In this document: one piece after another, positions 17,806 to 27,409 of the stretch
How positions within the stretch are numbered: the first letter of the stretch is position 1
How the letters are laid out: each line of letters begins with the position of its first letter
Assembly: GCF_004345735.1 (NCBI RefSeq)
Contig: NZ_SLXL01000003.1
Span: forward strand, 124,001 to 188,000
Direction of reading: 5' to 3'
DNA: 64,000 nucleotides
Source: Rhodovulum adriaticum
GTDB taxonomy: Bacteria; Pseudomonadota; Alphaproteobacteria; Rhodobacterales; Rhodobacteraceae
Notes under the pieces: generated by a model
The model's input: only the letters and a program-made list of their open reading frames with translations
The model's database searches: none
Told to the model about the DNA's origin: nothing
Position numbers and translations under genes: made by a program

Positions 17806-18624
17806 ATGTCAATGAAACTGATGGAAGGCAAGCGCGGGCTTATCATGGGCCTTGCCAATGACAAGTCGATTGCCTGGGGCATCGCGCAGAAATGCGCGGA
17901 ACAGGGCGCGGAACTGGCCTTCTCCTACCAGGGCGATGCGCTGAAGAAACGTGTCGCGCCCCTGGCCGAACGGTTGGGTAGCAACATCGTGATCGAATGC
18001 GACGTGGCCGAGGAGAACTCGCTCGACCGTCTGTTCGAGGAACTGGGCCAGCACTGGGACAAGCTGGATTTCATCGTCCACGCCATCGGCTTTTCCGACA
18101 AGGAACAGCTGCGCGGTCGCTATGTCGATACGACCCGCGACAATTTCGCGATGACGATGGACATCTCGGTCTATTCCTTCACCGCTGTCGTGCAGCGCGC
18201 GGCCAGGATGATGGGTCCGGGCGGGGCGGCACTGACGCTGACCTATTACGGCGCCGAACGGGTGATGCCCCACTACAACGTCATGGGCGTGGCCAAGGCC
18301 GCGCTGGAGGCAAGCGTGCGCTACATGGCCGAGGATCTGGGCAAGGACGGCATCCGGGTCAACGCGATTTCCGCAGGCCCGATCAAGACGCTGGCGGCCT
18401 CTGGCATCGGCGACTTCCGCTATATCCTGAAATGGAACGAGCTGAACTCGCCCCTGCGGCGTAACGTGACCCAGGAAGAGGTCGGCAAGGCGGCCGTCTA
18501 TCTGCTGTCCGATCTGGGCAGCGGCGTGACCGGCGAGACGCACCATGTCGACGCGGGCTATCACCTTGTCGGCATGAAGGCCGTGGACGCCCCGGACATC
18601 GACGCGGTCACCGGCCGGAAATAG
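17806..18624 (+). CDS. fabI: Enoyl-[acyl-carrier-protein] reductase (NADH) FabI
   Basis: 272 residues from the ATG at 17806, with GAGGA eight bases upstream; a GTG at 17788 is less likely. It performs the last reduction of each fatty-acid elongation cycle. The short-chain dehydrogenase fold begins with [20 protein letters not shown], the FabI form of the cofactor loop, and the catalytic pair Tyr157 and Lys164 sits in [13 protein letters not shown] (Y-x6-K). The substrate loop [13 protein letters not shown] follows. This is the enzyme class targeted by triclosan. A LysE-type exporter gene starts four bases after its stop. Confidence 0.95.
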   Translation: MSMKLMEGKRGLIMGLANDKSIAWGIAQKCAEQGAELAFSYQGDALKKRVAPLAERLGSNIVIECDVAEENSLDRLFEELGQHWDKLDFIVHAIGFSDKEQLRGRYVDTTRDNFAMTMDISVYSFTAVVQRAARMMGPGGAALTLTYYGAERVMPHYNVMGVAKAALEASVRYMAEDLGKDGIRVNAISAGPIKTLAASGIGDFRYILKWNELNSPLRRNVTQEEVGKAAVYLLSDLGSGVTGETHHVDAGYHLVGMKAVDAPDIDAVTGRK

Positions 18625-18628
18625 GCAG

Positions 18629-19231
18629 GTGGACCCCGCCCACCTGATCGCGTTCAACCTGACGCTGCTGGCGGCGATGGCCGCGCCCGGCCCGGCGCTG
18701 CTGTATGCTCTGCGTATGTCCGTGGCGCACGGGTTTACGGCGGGCGCTGCGACCGGGGCCGGATTGGGCCTGGTCGCAGCGGCCTGGACCGGGGCGGCCC
18801 TGCTGGGGCTGGAGGCGGTGTTCACGCTGTTTCCCTGGGCCTTTGCCGCGCTGAAGGTCGGCGGTGCGATTTACCTGCTGTATATCGCGGTCGGGCTGTG
18901 GCGCGACGCGCGCCGCCCCCTTGGCGACAGCCCGCATCCCGAGCGGCGCGCCTTTTGGGGCGGGGCCGCCGTGAACGCGGCCAACCCCAAGGCGGTTCTG
19001 TTCGCGGCCTCGGTGCTGATCGTGATCTTTCCGCCCGACCTGACGCTCGCCCAGAAGGGGCTGATCGTGGGCAACCACCTTGTCGTCGAACTGATCGTCT
19101 ACGCGCTGTTTGCCGCTGCGCTGTCCACGTCTGCCGCACGCAACGGCTACCTGGCGGCCAAACCGCATCTGGATCGCCTTGCCGCGGCGGTGCTGGGGGC
19201 GCTTGGCCTGAAACTGATCCTGTCGCGCTGA
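18629..19231 (+). CDS. LysE/RhtB family amino-acid exporter (first of two)
   Basis: 200 residues starting at GTG 18629, four bases after the fabI stop, so co-transcription with fabI is likely. Six hydrophobic segments are visible and the N-terminal MAAPGPALLYALRMS matches the LysE family motif (PGP near the end of helix 1), as does NAANPKAVLFAAS in mid-protein. These inner-membrane carriers export amino acids or related metabolites; the substrate cannot be read from sequence. A second, related exporter follows seven bases later. Confidence 0.85.
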   Translation: MDPAHLIAFNLTLLAAMAAPGPALLYALRMSVAHGFTAGAATGAGLGLVAAAWTGAALLGLEAVFTLFPWAFAALKVGGAIYLLYIAVGLWRDARRPLGDSPHPERRAFWGGAAVNAANPKAVLFAASVLIVIFPPDLTLAQKGLIVGNHLVVELIVYALFAAALSTSAARNGYLAAKPHLDRLAAAVLGALGLKLILSR

Positions 19232-19238
19232 GGCCCAC

Positions 19239-19850
19239 ATGACCCTGGCCGCCTTTCTGTCCGTCTGCCTGATCCACCTGCTGGCCGCGATGAGTCCGGG
19301 CCCCTCTTTCGTGGTCAGCGCGCGCACCGCCGCGACCGAGGGCTTCCGCACCGCCGCCGCGCTGGCCGTCGGGTTCGGTCTGGGCGCGGCGCTGTGGGCA
19401 ACGGCGGCGATGGCGGGGCTGGCGCTGCTGTTCGAACTGGTGCCCGCGCTGTTCGTCGCGATGAAGCTGGGCGGCGCGGCCTTTCTGCTGTTCATCGCGG
19501 TGATGATGTGGCGCCACGCCCGCACCCCCCTGCCCGAGGCGGGCGACCTGAACCCGCGCGGCCCGCTTGCCGCGATCCGGCTGGGGTTTCTGACCTTTGC
19601 CAGCAATCCGAAAACGGCGATCTTTTTCGGCGCGGTCTTCGTCGGGCTGGTCCCGGCCGAGGCGCCGCTGGCCGTGCGCGCCGCGCTGATCGCGGTGATC
19701 TTTTGCAACGAAACGCTATGGTATCTTGCGGTGGCCCGGCTTTTTTCGCTACCGCGTGCGCGCAACGCCTATGGCCGGTTCAAGGCCCTGCTCGACCGGG
19801 CCTTCGGAACACTGATCGCCGCCTTCGGCCTCAAGATCGCATTCAGCTAG
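19239..19850 (+). CDS. LysE/RhtB family amino-acid exporter (second of two)
   Basis: 203 residues, six predicted membrane segments and the family motif AAMSPGPSFVVSARTA plus LTFASNPKTAIFFGAVF. It is a diverged paralog of the preceding gene, from which it is separated by seven bases. The substrate is unknown. The gene for xanthine phosphoribosyltransferase follows after 15 bases in the same direction. Confidence 0.87.
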   Translation: MTLAAFLSVCLIHLLAAMSPGPSFVVSARTAATEGFRTAAALAVGFGLGAALWATAAMAGLALLFELVPALFVAMKLGGAAFLLFIAVMMWRHARTPLPEAGDLNPRGPLAAIRLGFLTFASNPKTAIFFGAVFVGLVPAEAPLAVRAALIAVIFCNETLWYLAVARLFSLPRARNAYGRFKALLDRAFGTLIAAFGLKIAFS

Positions 19851-19865
19851 GGAACAAGAAAGAAG

Positions 19866-20369
19866 ATGACAAACCGCCTGCCCCACGAAAAAGGCTTTCA
19901 CGTCAGCTGGGACCAGTTGCACCGCGACGCCCGCGCGCTGGCCTGGCGGCTGGACGGGCATGGGCCCGACGATGGCGCCTGGCGCGCGGTGGTGGCGATC
20001 ACCCGCGGCGGCATGGCCCCGGCGATGATCGTGGCCCGCGAACTGGACATCCGCATGGTCGATACGATCAGCGTGAAATCCTACAACCACCAGACCCAGA
20101 GCGAACCGCGCGTCATCAAATCCCCCGACATGGACCTGATCGGCGACGGCAGCGGGGTACTGGTCGTGGACGACCTGGTGGATACCGGCCGCACGCTGGA
20201 GGTGGTCCGCGCCCACATGCCCAAGGCCCATGTTGCCACGGTCTATGCCAAGCCCAAGGGCAAGCCGATGGTCGATACCTATATCACCGAGGTCAGCCAG
20301 GACACCTGGATCTTCTTCCCCTGGGACATGGCATTGCAATACGTCGAACCCTATCGCGGCACCGACTGA
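19866..20369 (+). CDS. gpt: Xanthine-guanine phosphoribosyltransferase Gpt
   Basis: 167 residues. It salvages xanthine and guanine with PRPP to give XMP and GMP. The PRPP-binding motif of type I phosphoribosyltransferases is [17 protein letters not shown], and [20 protein letters not shown] is the usual first loop. Length fits the family (about 150-170). It lies in a tight row of plus-strand genes, ten bases before an aminotransferase gene. Confidence 0.9.
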   Translation: MTNRLPHEKGFHVSWDQLHRDARALAWRLDGHGPDDGAWRAVVAITRGGMAPAMIVARELDIRMVDTISVKSYNHQTQSEPRVIKSPDMDLIGDGSGVLVVDDLVDTGRTLEVVRAHMPKAHVATVYAKPKGKPMVDTYITEVSQDTWIFFPWDMALQYVEPYRGTD

Positions 20370-20379
20370 GGCATCCGAA

Positions 20380-21558
20380 ATGGCGCTCCCCCTCAATCCC
20401 CGCATGGCCGCCACCTTTCCGCCCCCGGTGATGGAGGCGCGGCGCTGGCTGGAGGGGGTGGAGTTTCCCGCCGATCGCCCGCTGATCAATGTCAGCCAGG
20501 CCGCCCCGATGCAGCCCCCGCCAGAGGGCCTGCGCCAGGCCATCGCCGAGGCCGCATTGACCGACACCGCCGCGCATCTTTACGGCCCCGTTCTGGGCCT
20601 GCCAGAGTTGCGGGCCGAGATCGCGACGCAATGGTCGGCGGCCTATGACGGCCAGATCGCCGAGGATCAGGTCGCCATCACCCAAGGCTGCAACCAGGCA
20701 TTCTGCGCGGCAATGGCCACCCTGGCCGGCGACGGGGACGAGATTATCGTGCCCACGCCATGGTATTTCAACCACGCGATGTGGTTGCAGATGCAGGGCA
20801 TCCGCACCGTTCCGCTGACCACCGGCGCGGACCTGCTGCCCGAGGCGCAGCGCGCCGGCCAACTGATTACCGAACGCACCCGCGCCATCGTCCTGGTCAC
20901 GCCCAACAACCCGGCCGGCGTGGAATACCCCGCCCGCATCGTCGCCGATTTCATGGAACTCTGCCGCCGCCATGGCATCGCGTTGATCGTCGATGAAACC
21001 TACCGCGATTTCGACTCGCGCAGCGGCGCCCCCCATGACCTGTTCGCCGATCCCGACTGGGACGACACGCTGATCCACCTTTATTCCTTTTCCAAGGCCT
21101 ACCGGCTGACCGGCCATCGTGTGGGCGCGATCGTCGCCGGGCGTGACCGGCTGGCCGAGGTGGAGAAGTTCCTGGACACCGTTGCCATCTGCCCCAACCA
21201 ATTGGGCCAGCGCGCCGCCCTTTGGGGGATGCGCAACCTGGGCCAATGGCTGGCCGGCGAACGGGACGAGATCCTGGCCCGCCGCGCGGCGGTGCAAACC
21301 GGCCTGACCGCCCTGCCCGGCTGGGATCTGCTGGGCGTCGGGGCCTATTTCGCCTATCTGCGCCACCCCTACGCCATCGCGTCGGACGCGTTGGCCCGGC
21401 GGCTGGTGGCAGAGGCCGGGGTGCTGCTGCTGCCCGGCACCATGTTCCGCCCCGAGGCCGACACCCAGGCCCGTGGCGAACTGCGCATCGCCTTTGCCAA
21501 TGCCGACCGCGCCGGGCTGGCCGCGCTGTTCGGGCGGCTGGCCGCCTTTGCCCCCTGA
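20380..21558 (+). CDS. Class I/II pyridoxal-phosphate aminotransferase
   Basis: 392 residues from the ATG at 20380. The fold-type I features are clear: the Schiff-base lysine Lys239 in LYSFSKAYRLTGHRVG, VTPNNPAGVEYP for the NPxG motif, ALIVDETYRDF for the PLP-contacting Asp/Tyr, and a C-terminal ELRIAFANAD with the carboxylate-binding Arg. Substrate specificity is not evident; annotation as a general aminotransferase is safest. It follows gpt after ten bases and precedes the ppiD-like gene by 68 bases. Confidence 0.88.
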   Translation: MALPLNPRMAATFPPPVMEARRWLEGVEFPADRPLINVSQAAPMQPPPEGLRQAIAEAALTDTAAHLYGPVLGLPELRAEIATQWSAAYDGQIAEDQVAITQGCNQAFCAAMATLAGDGDEIIVPTPWYFNHAMWLQMQGIRTVPLTTGADLLPEAQRAGQLITERTRAIVLVTPNNPAGVEYPARIVADFMELCRRHGIALIVDETYRDFDSRSGAPHDLFADPDWDDTLIHLYSFSKAYRLTGHRVGAIVAGRDRLAEVEKFLDTVAICPNQLGQRAALWGMRNLGQWLAGERDEILARRAAVQTGLTALPGWDLLGVGAYFAYLRHPYAIASDALARRLVAEAGVLLLPGTMFRPEADTQARGELRIAFANADRAGLAALFGRLAAFAP

Positions 21559-21626
21559 CGCTTGCGACCGGCCCGGCAAAGACCTACACAAGGCCGGACC
21601 ACGCATCGCCACGCAAGAGGGGCCCC

Positions 21627-23474
21627 ATGTCCAAGTCCATCGCCAAGCAGACCTCCAAGACGCTGGTCTGGATCCTGCTGCTGTTGCTGATCGTCGGGCT
21701 TGGGGGCTTTGGCGTGGCGAATTTCGGCGGCAGCGTCCGCACCATCGGCAGCGTTGGCGAAACCGAGATTTCTGCCGACGCCTATGCCCGCGCGCTGCAA
21801 CGGGAACTGAACGCGCAACAGGCCGCCAGCGGCGCGCCAATGAGCATGGCCCAGGCCCAACAGATCGGGCTGACCGACGCGGTACGCGGCGAACTGATCA
21901 CCGAGGCTGCCCTTGACAACGAGCTGGCCCGGCTGGGCGTGTCCGTCGGCGACGCGCGCGTCGCGCGCGAGGTGATGGCCGTGCCCGCCTTTCAGGGGGC
22001 GAGCGGCGATTTCGACCGTGAGGCCTACCGCTTTACGCTGGAACAGAATGGCCTGACCGAGGCCGAGTTCGAGGCGATGATCCGCGCCGACACCGCACGT
22101 TCGCTGTTGCAGGCGGCGATTGTCTCGGGGCTGCGGGCGCCTGAAACCTACACGGACACGCTGTATGCCTTCATCGCGGAACGCCGCAGCGCCAGCCTGC
22201 TGCGCCTGACGGCGGACGACCTGGCCGACCCGGTCCCTACCCCGACCGCGGCGCAGGTGCAGGCCCAGTACGAGGCCACCCCCGACGCCTACACCGCCCC
22301 CCGCACGCGCCAGATCACCTATGCCTGGCTGACGCCGAACATGATGGCCGACCGCATCGAACCGGATGAACAAATGCTGCGCGAGCTTTACGAGGAACGC
22401 CTGGACGAATTCGTCCAGCCCGAACGGCGCCTTGTCGAACGCCTGGCCTTCCCCAGCGAGGCCGAGGCCGCAGAGGCGCTGGCCGCGATCGAGGCCGGAG
22501 AGAGCGATTTCGACACGCTGGTCGACGCGCGCGGGCTACAGCTTTCGGATGTGGACCTGGGCGATGTGACCCAGGCCGATATCGGGGGCGCGGCAGGGAC
22601 CGCCGTGTTCGCCCTGGATGCCCCGGGCATCGCCGGGCCGGTGATGTCGGACCTTGGCCCGGCGCTGTTCCGCGTCAACGCCATTCTGGCCGCGCAGGAA
22701 ACCCCCTTTGAAGAGGCGCGCGAAACCCTGGCGACCGAGGCCTTCGGCGACCGCGCCGCGCGCATGATCGCCGACCGCATCACCGACATGGACGACCGGC
22801 TGGCCGCCGGCGCGACGCTGGAAGAGCTGGCCGCCGAAACCGACATGGAACTGGGGCAGATCGCCTATACCTCGACCAGCGAAGAGGGCATTGCCGCCTA
22901 TGCCGCCTTCCGCGAGGCCGCAGAGGCGGTGGCTGAGGGCGACTTCCCCGAGATCCTGGAACTGGAGGATGGCGGCATCTTTGCCCTGCGCCTGGATGCC
23001 GAGGTGCCCCCCACCCTGCGCCCGCTGGACGAGGTTCGCGAACAGGTCACAGCCGACTGGCAGGCCGCCGAGAGCCGCCGCCGGCTGGCCGAACTGGCCG
23101 AGGCCTTGCAGGCACAGATGGACGGCGGCACCGAACTGGATGGCCTGGGCTACCCGGTCACCCGCGAAGAGGGCCTGTCGCGCGGCGGCCTGACCCCGCC
23201 CGCCCTGGCAGAGGCGCTGTTCACCCTCGCCGCACCGGGCGAGACTGCCGTGGTTGCGCGGGACCAGGCCGCATGGCTGATCCGGCTGGACGCGGTGCTG
23301 CCGCCGGATGAAACCGACCCGACCGCGGGGCTGTTGCGCGACACGCTGGCCCGGCAGGCCGGACAGGGCATCGCGCAGGATCTCTATACCCTTTTTGCGC
23401 AAACCCTGCTGAACACGTCGCAACTGCGGCTGGATCAGGCGGCGATCAACGCCGTTCACGCGCAATTCCGCTGA
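21627..23474 (+). CDS. PpiD/SurA-type periplasmic peptidyl-prolyl isomerase family chaperone
   Basis: 615 residues from the ATG at 21627. One N-terminal membrane anchor (TLVWILLLLLIVGLGGFGVA) holds a large periplasmic part: a SurA N-terminal-like helical chaperone region, then parvulin-like segments, as in PpiD. It probably assists folding of outer-membrane and secreted proteins at the inner-membrane exit. The isomerase core is diverged, so catalytic activity is uncertain. It precedes trpE by ten bases, an arrangement often seen in Rhodobacterales. Confidence 0.85.
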   Translation: MSKSIAKQTSKTLVWILLLLLIVGLGGFGVANFGGSVRTIGSVGETEISADAYARALQRELNAQQAASGAPMSMAQAQQIGLTDAVRGELITEAALDNELARLGVSVGDARVAREVMAVPAFQGASGDFDREAYRFTLEQNGLTEAEFEAMIRADTARSLLQAAIVSGLRAPETYTDTLYAFIAERRSASLLRLTADDLADPVPTPTAAQVQAQYEATPDAYTAPRTRQITYAWLTPNMMADRIEPDEQMLRELYEERLDEFVQPERRLVERLAFPSEAEAAEALAAIEAGESDFDTLVDARGLQLSDVDLGDVTQADIGGAAGTAVFALDAPGIAGPVMSDLGPALFRVNAILAAQETPFEEARETLATEAFGDRAARMIADRITDMDDRLAAGATLEELAAETDMELGQIAYTSTSEEGIAAYAAFREAAEAVAEGDFPEILELEDGGIFALRLDAEVPPTLRPLDEVREQVTADWQAAESRRRLAELAEALQAQMDGGTELDGLGYPVTREEGLSRGGLTPPALAEALFTLAAPGETAVVARDQAAWLIRLDAVLPPDETDPTAGLLRDTLARQAGQGIAQDLYTLFAQTLLNTSQLRLDQAAINAVHAQFR

Positions 23475-23484
23475 GGCAGGCACG

Positions 23485-24999
23485 ATGGCAAAGCTGAACC
23501 CCGATTTCGAAAGCTTCGAACGCGGCTACGAGGCGGGCCGCGCGCAAGTTGTTCACGCCCGCCTGGCCGCAGATCTGGACACGCCCGTTTCGCTGATGCT
23601 GAAACTGGCAGGGGCCCGGCGCGACAGCTTCATGCTGGAATCGGTCACCGGGGGCGAGGTGCGCGGCCGCTATTCCGTCGTGGGGTTCAAGCCCGACCTT
23701 GTCTGGGAATGCCGGGGCACGGCCAGCCGGGTGAACCGGCATGCCCGCTTCGATGCCGACGCGTGGGAGGATCTGCCGGGCGATCCGCTGGACAGCCTGC
23801 GCGCCGTTCTGGCCGAAAGCGAAATCGATATGCCCGAGGATCTGCCCGCGATCGCGGCCGGTCTTTACGGCTATCTGGGCTATGACATGATCCGGCTGGT
23901 CGAACACCTGCCCAACGTCAATCCCGATCCCCTGGGCCTGCCCGACGCGGTGATGCTGCGCCCCTCGGTCGTCGCGGTTCTGGACGGCGTCAAGGGCGAG
24001 GTCATCGTCGTGTCCCCGGCCCGCCCGCAACCGGGCCTGTCGGCGCGCGCCGCCTATGCCCAGGCGGCGGAACGGGTGATGGATGCGCTGCGCGATCTGG
24101 ACCGCGCGGTCCCTGCCGAAACCCGCGATTTCGGCGAGGCCGTGGACACCGGCGCGCCGGTGTCGAACTTCACCAAGGACGGCTACATGGCCGCGGTGGA
24201 GCGGGCCAAGGACTACATCCGCGCGGGCGACATCTTTCAGGTGGTCCCGGCGCAGCGCTGGACACAGGATTTCCCGCTGCCGCCGTTTTCGCTGTATCGC
24301 AGCCTGCGGCGCACGAACCCCTCGCCCTTCATGTTCTACTTCAATTTCGGCGGCTTTCAGGTGATCGGCGCCAGCCCCGAGATCCTGGTGCGCCTGCGCC
24401 AGGGCGAGGTCACGATACGCCCCATCGCGGGCACCCGGCCGCGCGGCGCCACCCCCGAAGAGGACCGCGCGCTGGAGGCCGATCTGCTGGCCGACCAGAA
24501 GGAACGCGCCGAACACCTGATGCTGCTGGACCTGGGCCGCAACGACGTGGGCCGGGTCGCCAAGATCGGCACCGTCCACCCGACCGAACAATTCGTGATC
24601 GAGCGCTATTCCCACGTCATGCATATCGTGTCCAACGTGGTGGGCGAGATTTCCGAGGATCACGACGCCCTGTCGGCCCTGCTGGCCGGGTTGCCCGCGG
24701 GCACGGTCAGCGGCGCCCCCAAGGTTCGCGCGATGGAAATCATCGACGAGCTGGAACCCGAAAAGCGCGGCGTCTATGGCGGCGGCGTGGGCTATTTCGC
24801 AGCCGGCGGCGACATGGACATGTGCATCGCGCTGCGTACCGCCGTGGTGCAGGATGAAAAGCTGTATATCCAGGCCGGGGGCGGCGTCGTCTATGACAGC
24901 GACCCCGAGGCCGAATGGCAGGAAACGGTGAACAAATCCAACGCCCTTCGCGCCGCCGCGGCAGAGGCCGCCCGCTTCGTCCGGCGCGGCAACGGATAG
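23485..24999 (+). CDS. trpE: Anthranilate synthase component I TrpE
   Basis: 504 residues. It converts chorismate plus ammonia or glutamine to anthranilate, the first committed step to tryptophan. The N-terminal regulatory region has DSFMLESVTGGEVRGRYSVV, holding the LLES-like element that binds inhibitory tryptophan, and the C-terminal chorismate-binding core has IRPIAGTRPRGATPEEDR and AGLPAGTVSGAPKVRAMEII. The partner TrpG gene lies 1.8 kb downstream, separated by a reverse-strand gene. The start codon follows a weak GAGG about nine bases upstream. Confidence 0.95.
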   Translation: MAKLNPDFESFERGYEAGRAQVVHARLAADLDTPVSLMLKLAGARRDSFMLESVTGGEVRGRYSVVGFKPDLVWECRGTASRVNRHARFDADAWEDLPGDPLDSLRAVLAESEIDMPEDLPAIAAGLYGYLGYDMIRLVEHLPNVNPDPLGLPDAVMLRPSVVAVLDGVKGEVIVVSPARPQPGLSARAAYAQAAERVMDALRDLDRAVPAETRDFGEAVDTGAPVSNFTKDGYMAAVERAKDYIRAGDIFQVVPAQRWTQDFPLPPFSLYRSLRRTNPSPFMFYFNFGGFQVIGASPEILVRLRQGEVTIRPIAGTRPRGATPEEDRALEADLLADQKERAEHLMLLDLGRNDVGRVAKIGTVHPTEQFVIERYSHVMHIVSNVVGEISEDHDALSALLAGLPAGTVSGAPKVRAMEIIDELEPEKRGVYGGGVGYFAAGGDMDMCIALRTAVVQDEKLYIQAGGGVVYDSDPEAEWQETVNKSNALRAAAAEAARFVRRGNG

Positions 25000-25006
25000 G
25001 CGCGGA

Positions 25007-26695
25007 TCACTCGCGCGTCAGGATCGCCGAAACCGGGACAAGCTGCACCTCGTCCGCTGCCGCCTCCAGCGCCCATTCGTAAAAGGCGCTGACCGTATCG
25101 CGGTAGCTGTGGCCGACGACGATGACATGCCCGTCCTGGCGGGCCTTGAACAGCGCCCGGTCCAGCTTGCGCCGGATCACGAAGGGGTTGTCGCGCGCGC
25201 CGTCCAGCAGGCGGAACACCGTGGCCGCGGGCACCCCCACCTGCCCCGCCATCCGCGCCGCGCCGTTCAAACCGCGATCATAGGTCAGCAGTCCGTGCCC
25301 ACTGGCATCGGCCAACGAAACCATCTGCGCGCTGAGCGCACGGTCGTCCTGAAAACCGCCCGTCGCCGCATCCAGAACCGCGACACTGCCGTCCGTCGCG
25401 GCCAGCAGCGCGGTCATCGTTTCCTCCAGATCGCTGGGGGTGGCGCCCGGCGGCAGACCACGGGCCAGGGTGACGACCTCGTGGCCGGCGTCGCGGTAGC
25501 CGCGCACGATATCCCCGGCATCGGACAGGGTCGGGTCCACCGCAAAGGTCACCGGCACGCTGAGTTCGTGCAGGGCGGCGCGGGCCACGCCCTCTTCGCC
25601 CGCATCAATCAGGATCACCGACATCAGCGGCACGCCCGCACGCAGTTCCACCGCGCGGGCGTTTCGCGCCAGGGCCCCGGCCTCGGGTTCCGCTGCTGAG
25701 GCGGGGGCCGCCGCATCGGTGGGCGGCGCAGGCGGCGGGGCGTCGCCCTCGGGCGCCGGGGCCGCTGCGGGCGGGGGCGCGCTTGCAGTCGGGGCTTGCT
25801 CTGGCGCGGCGGCCTCTTCCGTCGGGGGGGGCTGCACAGACGCTGTCGGCAAACGGTCGGTGCGCACGCCGGGCACACCGCTTTCAAAGCCGGTGGGCGG
25901 CAGCCCCAGGGGCTGGGCCGGGTCCGGCACCGCATCGGCACCGGCGCCAATAGCCGCGCCCGGGTCGCTGGGCCCCCGCACACCGGGGCTGGGCAGAACC
26001 GGCTCCTCGTCGGTCATCTGCCGGGTCGGCGCTTCGGTTCCTTCGGGCGCGATCATCGCTGCGGGACCATCGACGACCGGGGACGGGGCGCTGGCCGGCG
26101 CGGTTTCATCCAGGGCCGGGGTGTCCGCGGCGGGCAGCGGTGGGGCCGGGATCGCGGCACCGGGGGCTGCGCGGGGGGCCGGGGCCTCGCCCGGCAGGTC
26201 GTTGCGTTCCAACCCCTCGGGCCTGCCGAAGGCCGACCCTTCGGGCAAAACGATGTCGACAGCGGGCGATGTCGCGGGGGCGGCAACGGGCGCATCCGCC
26301 GCAGGGTCGGCAACCGGCGGCGCCTCGGGAACAGAGGTGGTCGGCGCCGTCGGCGCGACCCCGCGCCCCGCGGCCGTGTTTTCCATTACCGGCTCTTGCA
26401 GCGGCCCATCCTGCGCCTGTTCCGGCACCGCAGCGGGCGCGCCTTGCTCGCGGCTTGGGGCCGCTTCATCAGTTTCACCAGCAGGCGTTTCGCCGGTGGC
26501 CGCTGCACCTTGCGTTACCTCATCCGCATCGGGCGTCTGCGCCCCGGACGGCAGGCCGCTGGCGGGCGCCTCGGCCGGTCGGGCCAGGCCGGTCCCGCCT
26601 CGCTGTGGCACGGGCGTCGTCAACGCCAACAGCACCAGTACCAGCACCGACACGATCACGCCCCAGATAATTCCGCTGACAAGACCTTTGCCCAT
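25007..26695 (-). CDS. Divergent polysaccharide deacetylase (YibQ-type) with long Pro/Ala linker
   Basis: 562 residues. An N-terminal membrane anchor (GLVSGIIWGVIVSVLVLVLL) is followed by about 310 residues of Pro/Ala-rich low complexity. The C-terminal ~220 residues form the divergent polysaccharide deacetylase domain (MSVILIDAGEEGVARAALHE, HEVVTLARGLPPGATPSDLE, VIVVGHSYRDTVSAFYEWA). The domain is periplasmic and probably trims or remodels an envelope glycan. The linker is long enough to reach across the periplasm. It lies in reverse between trpE and trpG. Confidence 0.8.
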   Translation of the reverse strand: MGKGLVSGIIWGVIVSVLVLVLLALTTPVPQRGGTGLARPAEAPASGLPSGAQTPDADEVTQGAAATGETPAGETDEAAPSREQGAPAAVPEQAQDGPLQEPVMENTAAGRGVAPTAPTTSVPEAPPVADPAADAPVAAPATSPAVDIVLPEGSAFGRPEGLERNDLPGEAPAPRAAPGAAIPAPPLPAADTPALDETAPASAPSPVVDGPAAMIAPEGTEAPTRQMTDEEPVLPSPGVRGPSDPGAAIGAGADAVPDPAQPLGLPPTGFESGVPGVRTDRLPTASVQPPPTEEAAAPEQAPTASAPPPAAAPAPEGDAPPPAPPTDAAAPASAAEPEAGALARNARAVELRAGVPLMSVILIDAGEEGVARAALHELSVPVTFAVDPTLSDAGDIVRGYRDAGHEVVTLARGLPPGATPSDLEETMTALLAATDGSVAVLDAATGGFQDDRALSAQMVSLADASGHGLLTYDRGLNGAARMAGQVGVPAATVFRLLDGARDNPFVIRRKLDRALFKARQDGHVIVVGHSYRDTVSAFYEWALEAAADEVQLVPVSAILTRE

Positions 26696-26807
26696 GCCTC
26701 GTCCCTTTTCCTTTGCCCGCGGGGCCTGACGCCCCGAATGGCGCCCCCCTTGACCGGGGCGCTAGCCTCTGGGCATGTATAGCCCGACCTTCCACGGGGT
26801 TCATCCC

Positions 26808-26819
26808 CTTTCGCGAAAG
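26808..26819. promoter_or_regulatory. Perfect palindrome just before trpG
   Basis: CTTTCGCGAAAG is a perfect 12-base palindrome ending nine bases before the trpG ATG, in the 132-base divergent region shared with the deacetylase gene. It could be an operator or chance; GC-rich inverted repeats at 26741-26761 are also present. No trp leader peptide or attenuator is seen. Confidence 0.3.
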
Positions 26820-26827
26820 CGTGGCGC

Positions 26828-27409
26828 ATGCTGCTCCTGATCGACAACTACGACAGCTTTACCTACAACCTCGTCCATTACCTGGGAGAGCTGGGAACCG
26901 AGACCCGCGTCGTGCGCAACGATGCACTGGATGTGGCCGGGGCCATGGCGCTGCGCCCCTCGGCGATCCTGTTGTCGCCCGGCCCCTGCGACCCGGCACA
27001 GGCGGGCATCTGCCTGGACCTGACCCGCGCGGCGGCAGAGGCCGAAATTCCCCTGATGGGCGTGTGCCTGGGCCACCAGACCATCGGGCAGGCCTTTGGC
27101 GGTCGCGTGGTGCGCGCGGGCGACATCGTGCACGGCAAGATGGGCACGATCGCGCATGACGGTAGCGGCGTCTTTGCCGGGCTGCCCAGCCCGTTCCAGG
27201 CGACGCGCTATCACTCGCTCATCGTCGAACGCGACAGCCTGCCCGACGATCTGATGGCGAATGCCCGGCTGGAGGATGGCACGATCATGGGCCTGCGCCA
27301 CCGCGAAAAACCCATCCACGGGGTGCAATTCCACCCCGAAAGCATCGCATCCGAACACGGCCACGCGCTGCTGAAGAACTTCCTCGACACCGTGAAGGAG
27401 CCCGCATGA
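26828..27409 (+). CDS. trpG: Anthranilate synthase component II (glutamine amidotransferase) TrpG
   Basis: 193 residues. It hydrolyses glutamine and passes ammonia to TrpE. The class I amidotransferase triad is intact: Cys80 in [16 protein letters not shown], and His169 and Glu171 in QFHPESIAS. The N-terminal [20 protein letters not shown] is the usual TrpG opening. It begins the operon trpGDC-moaC-moeA; its stop overlaps the trpD start by four bases (ATGA). Confidence 0.96.
   Translation: MLLLIDNYDSFTYNLVHYLGELGTETRVVRNDALDVAGAMALRPSAILLSPGPCDPAQAGICLDLTRAAAEAEIPLMGVCLGHQTIGQAFGGRVVRAGDIVHGKMGTIAHDGSGVFAGLPSPFQATRYHSLIVERDSLPDDLMANARLEDGTIMGLRHREKPIHGVQFHPESIASEHGHALLKNFLDTVKEPA

Noticed and set aside
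26696-26827. Tryptophan attenuator or leader peptide before trpG
   Set aside because: No short frame with clustered Trp codons and no alternative hairpins with a T tract are visible.
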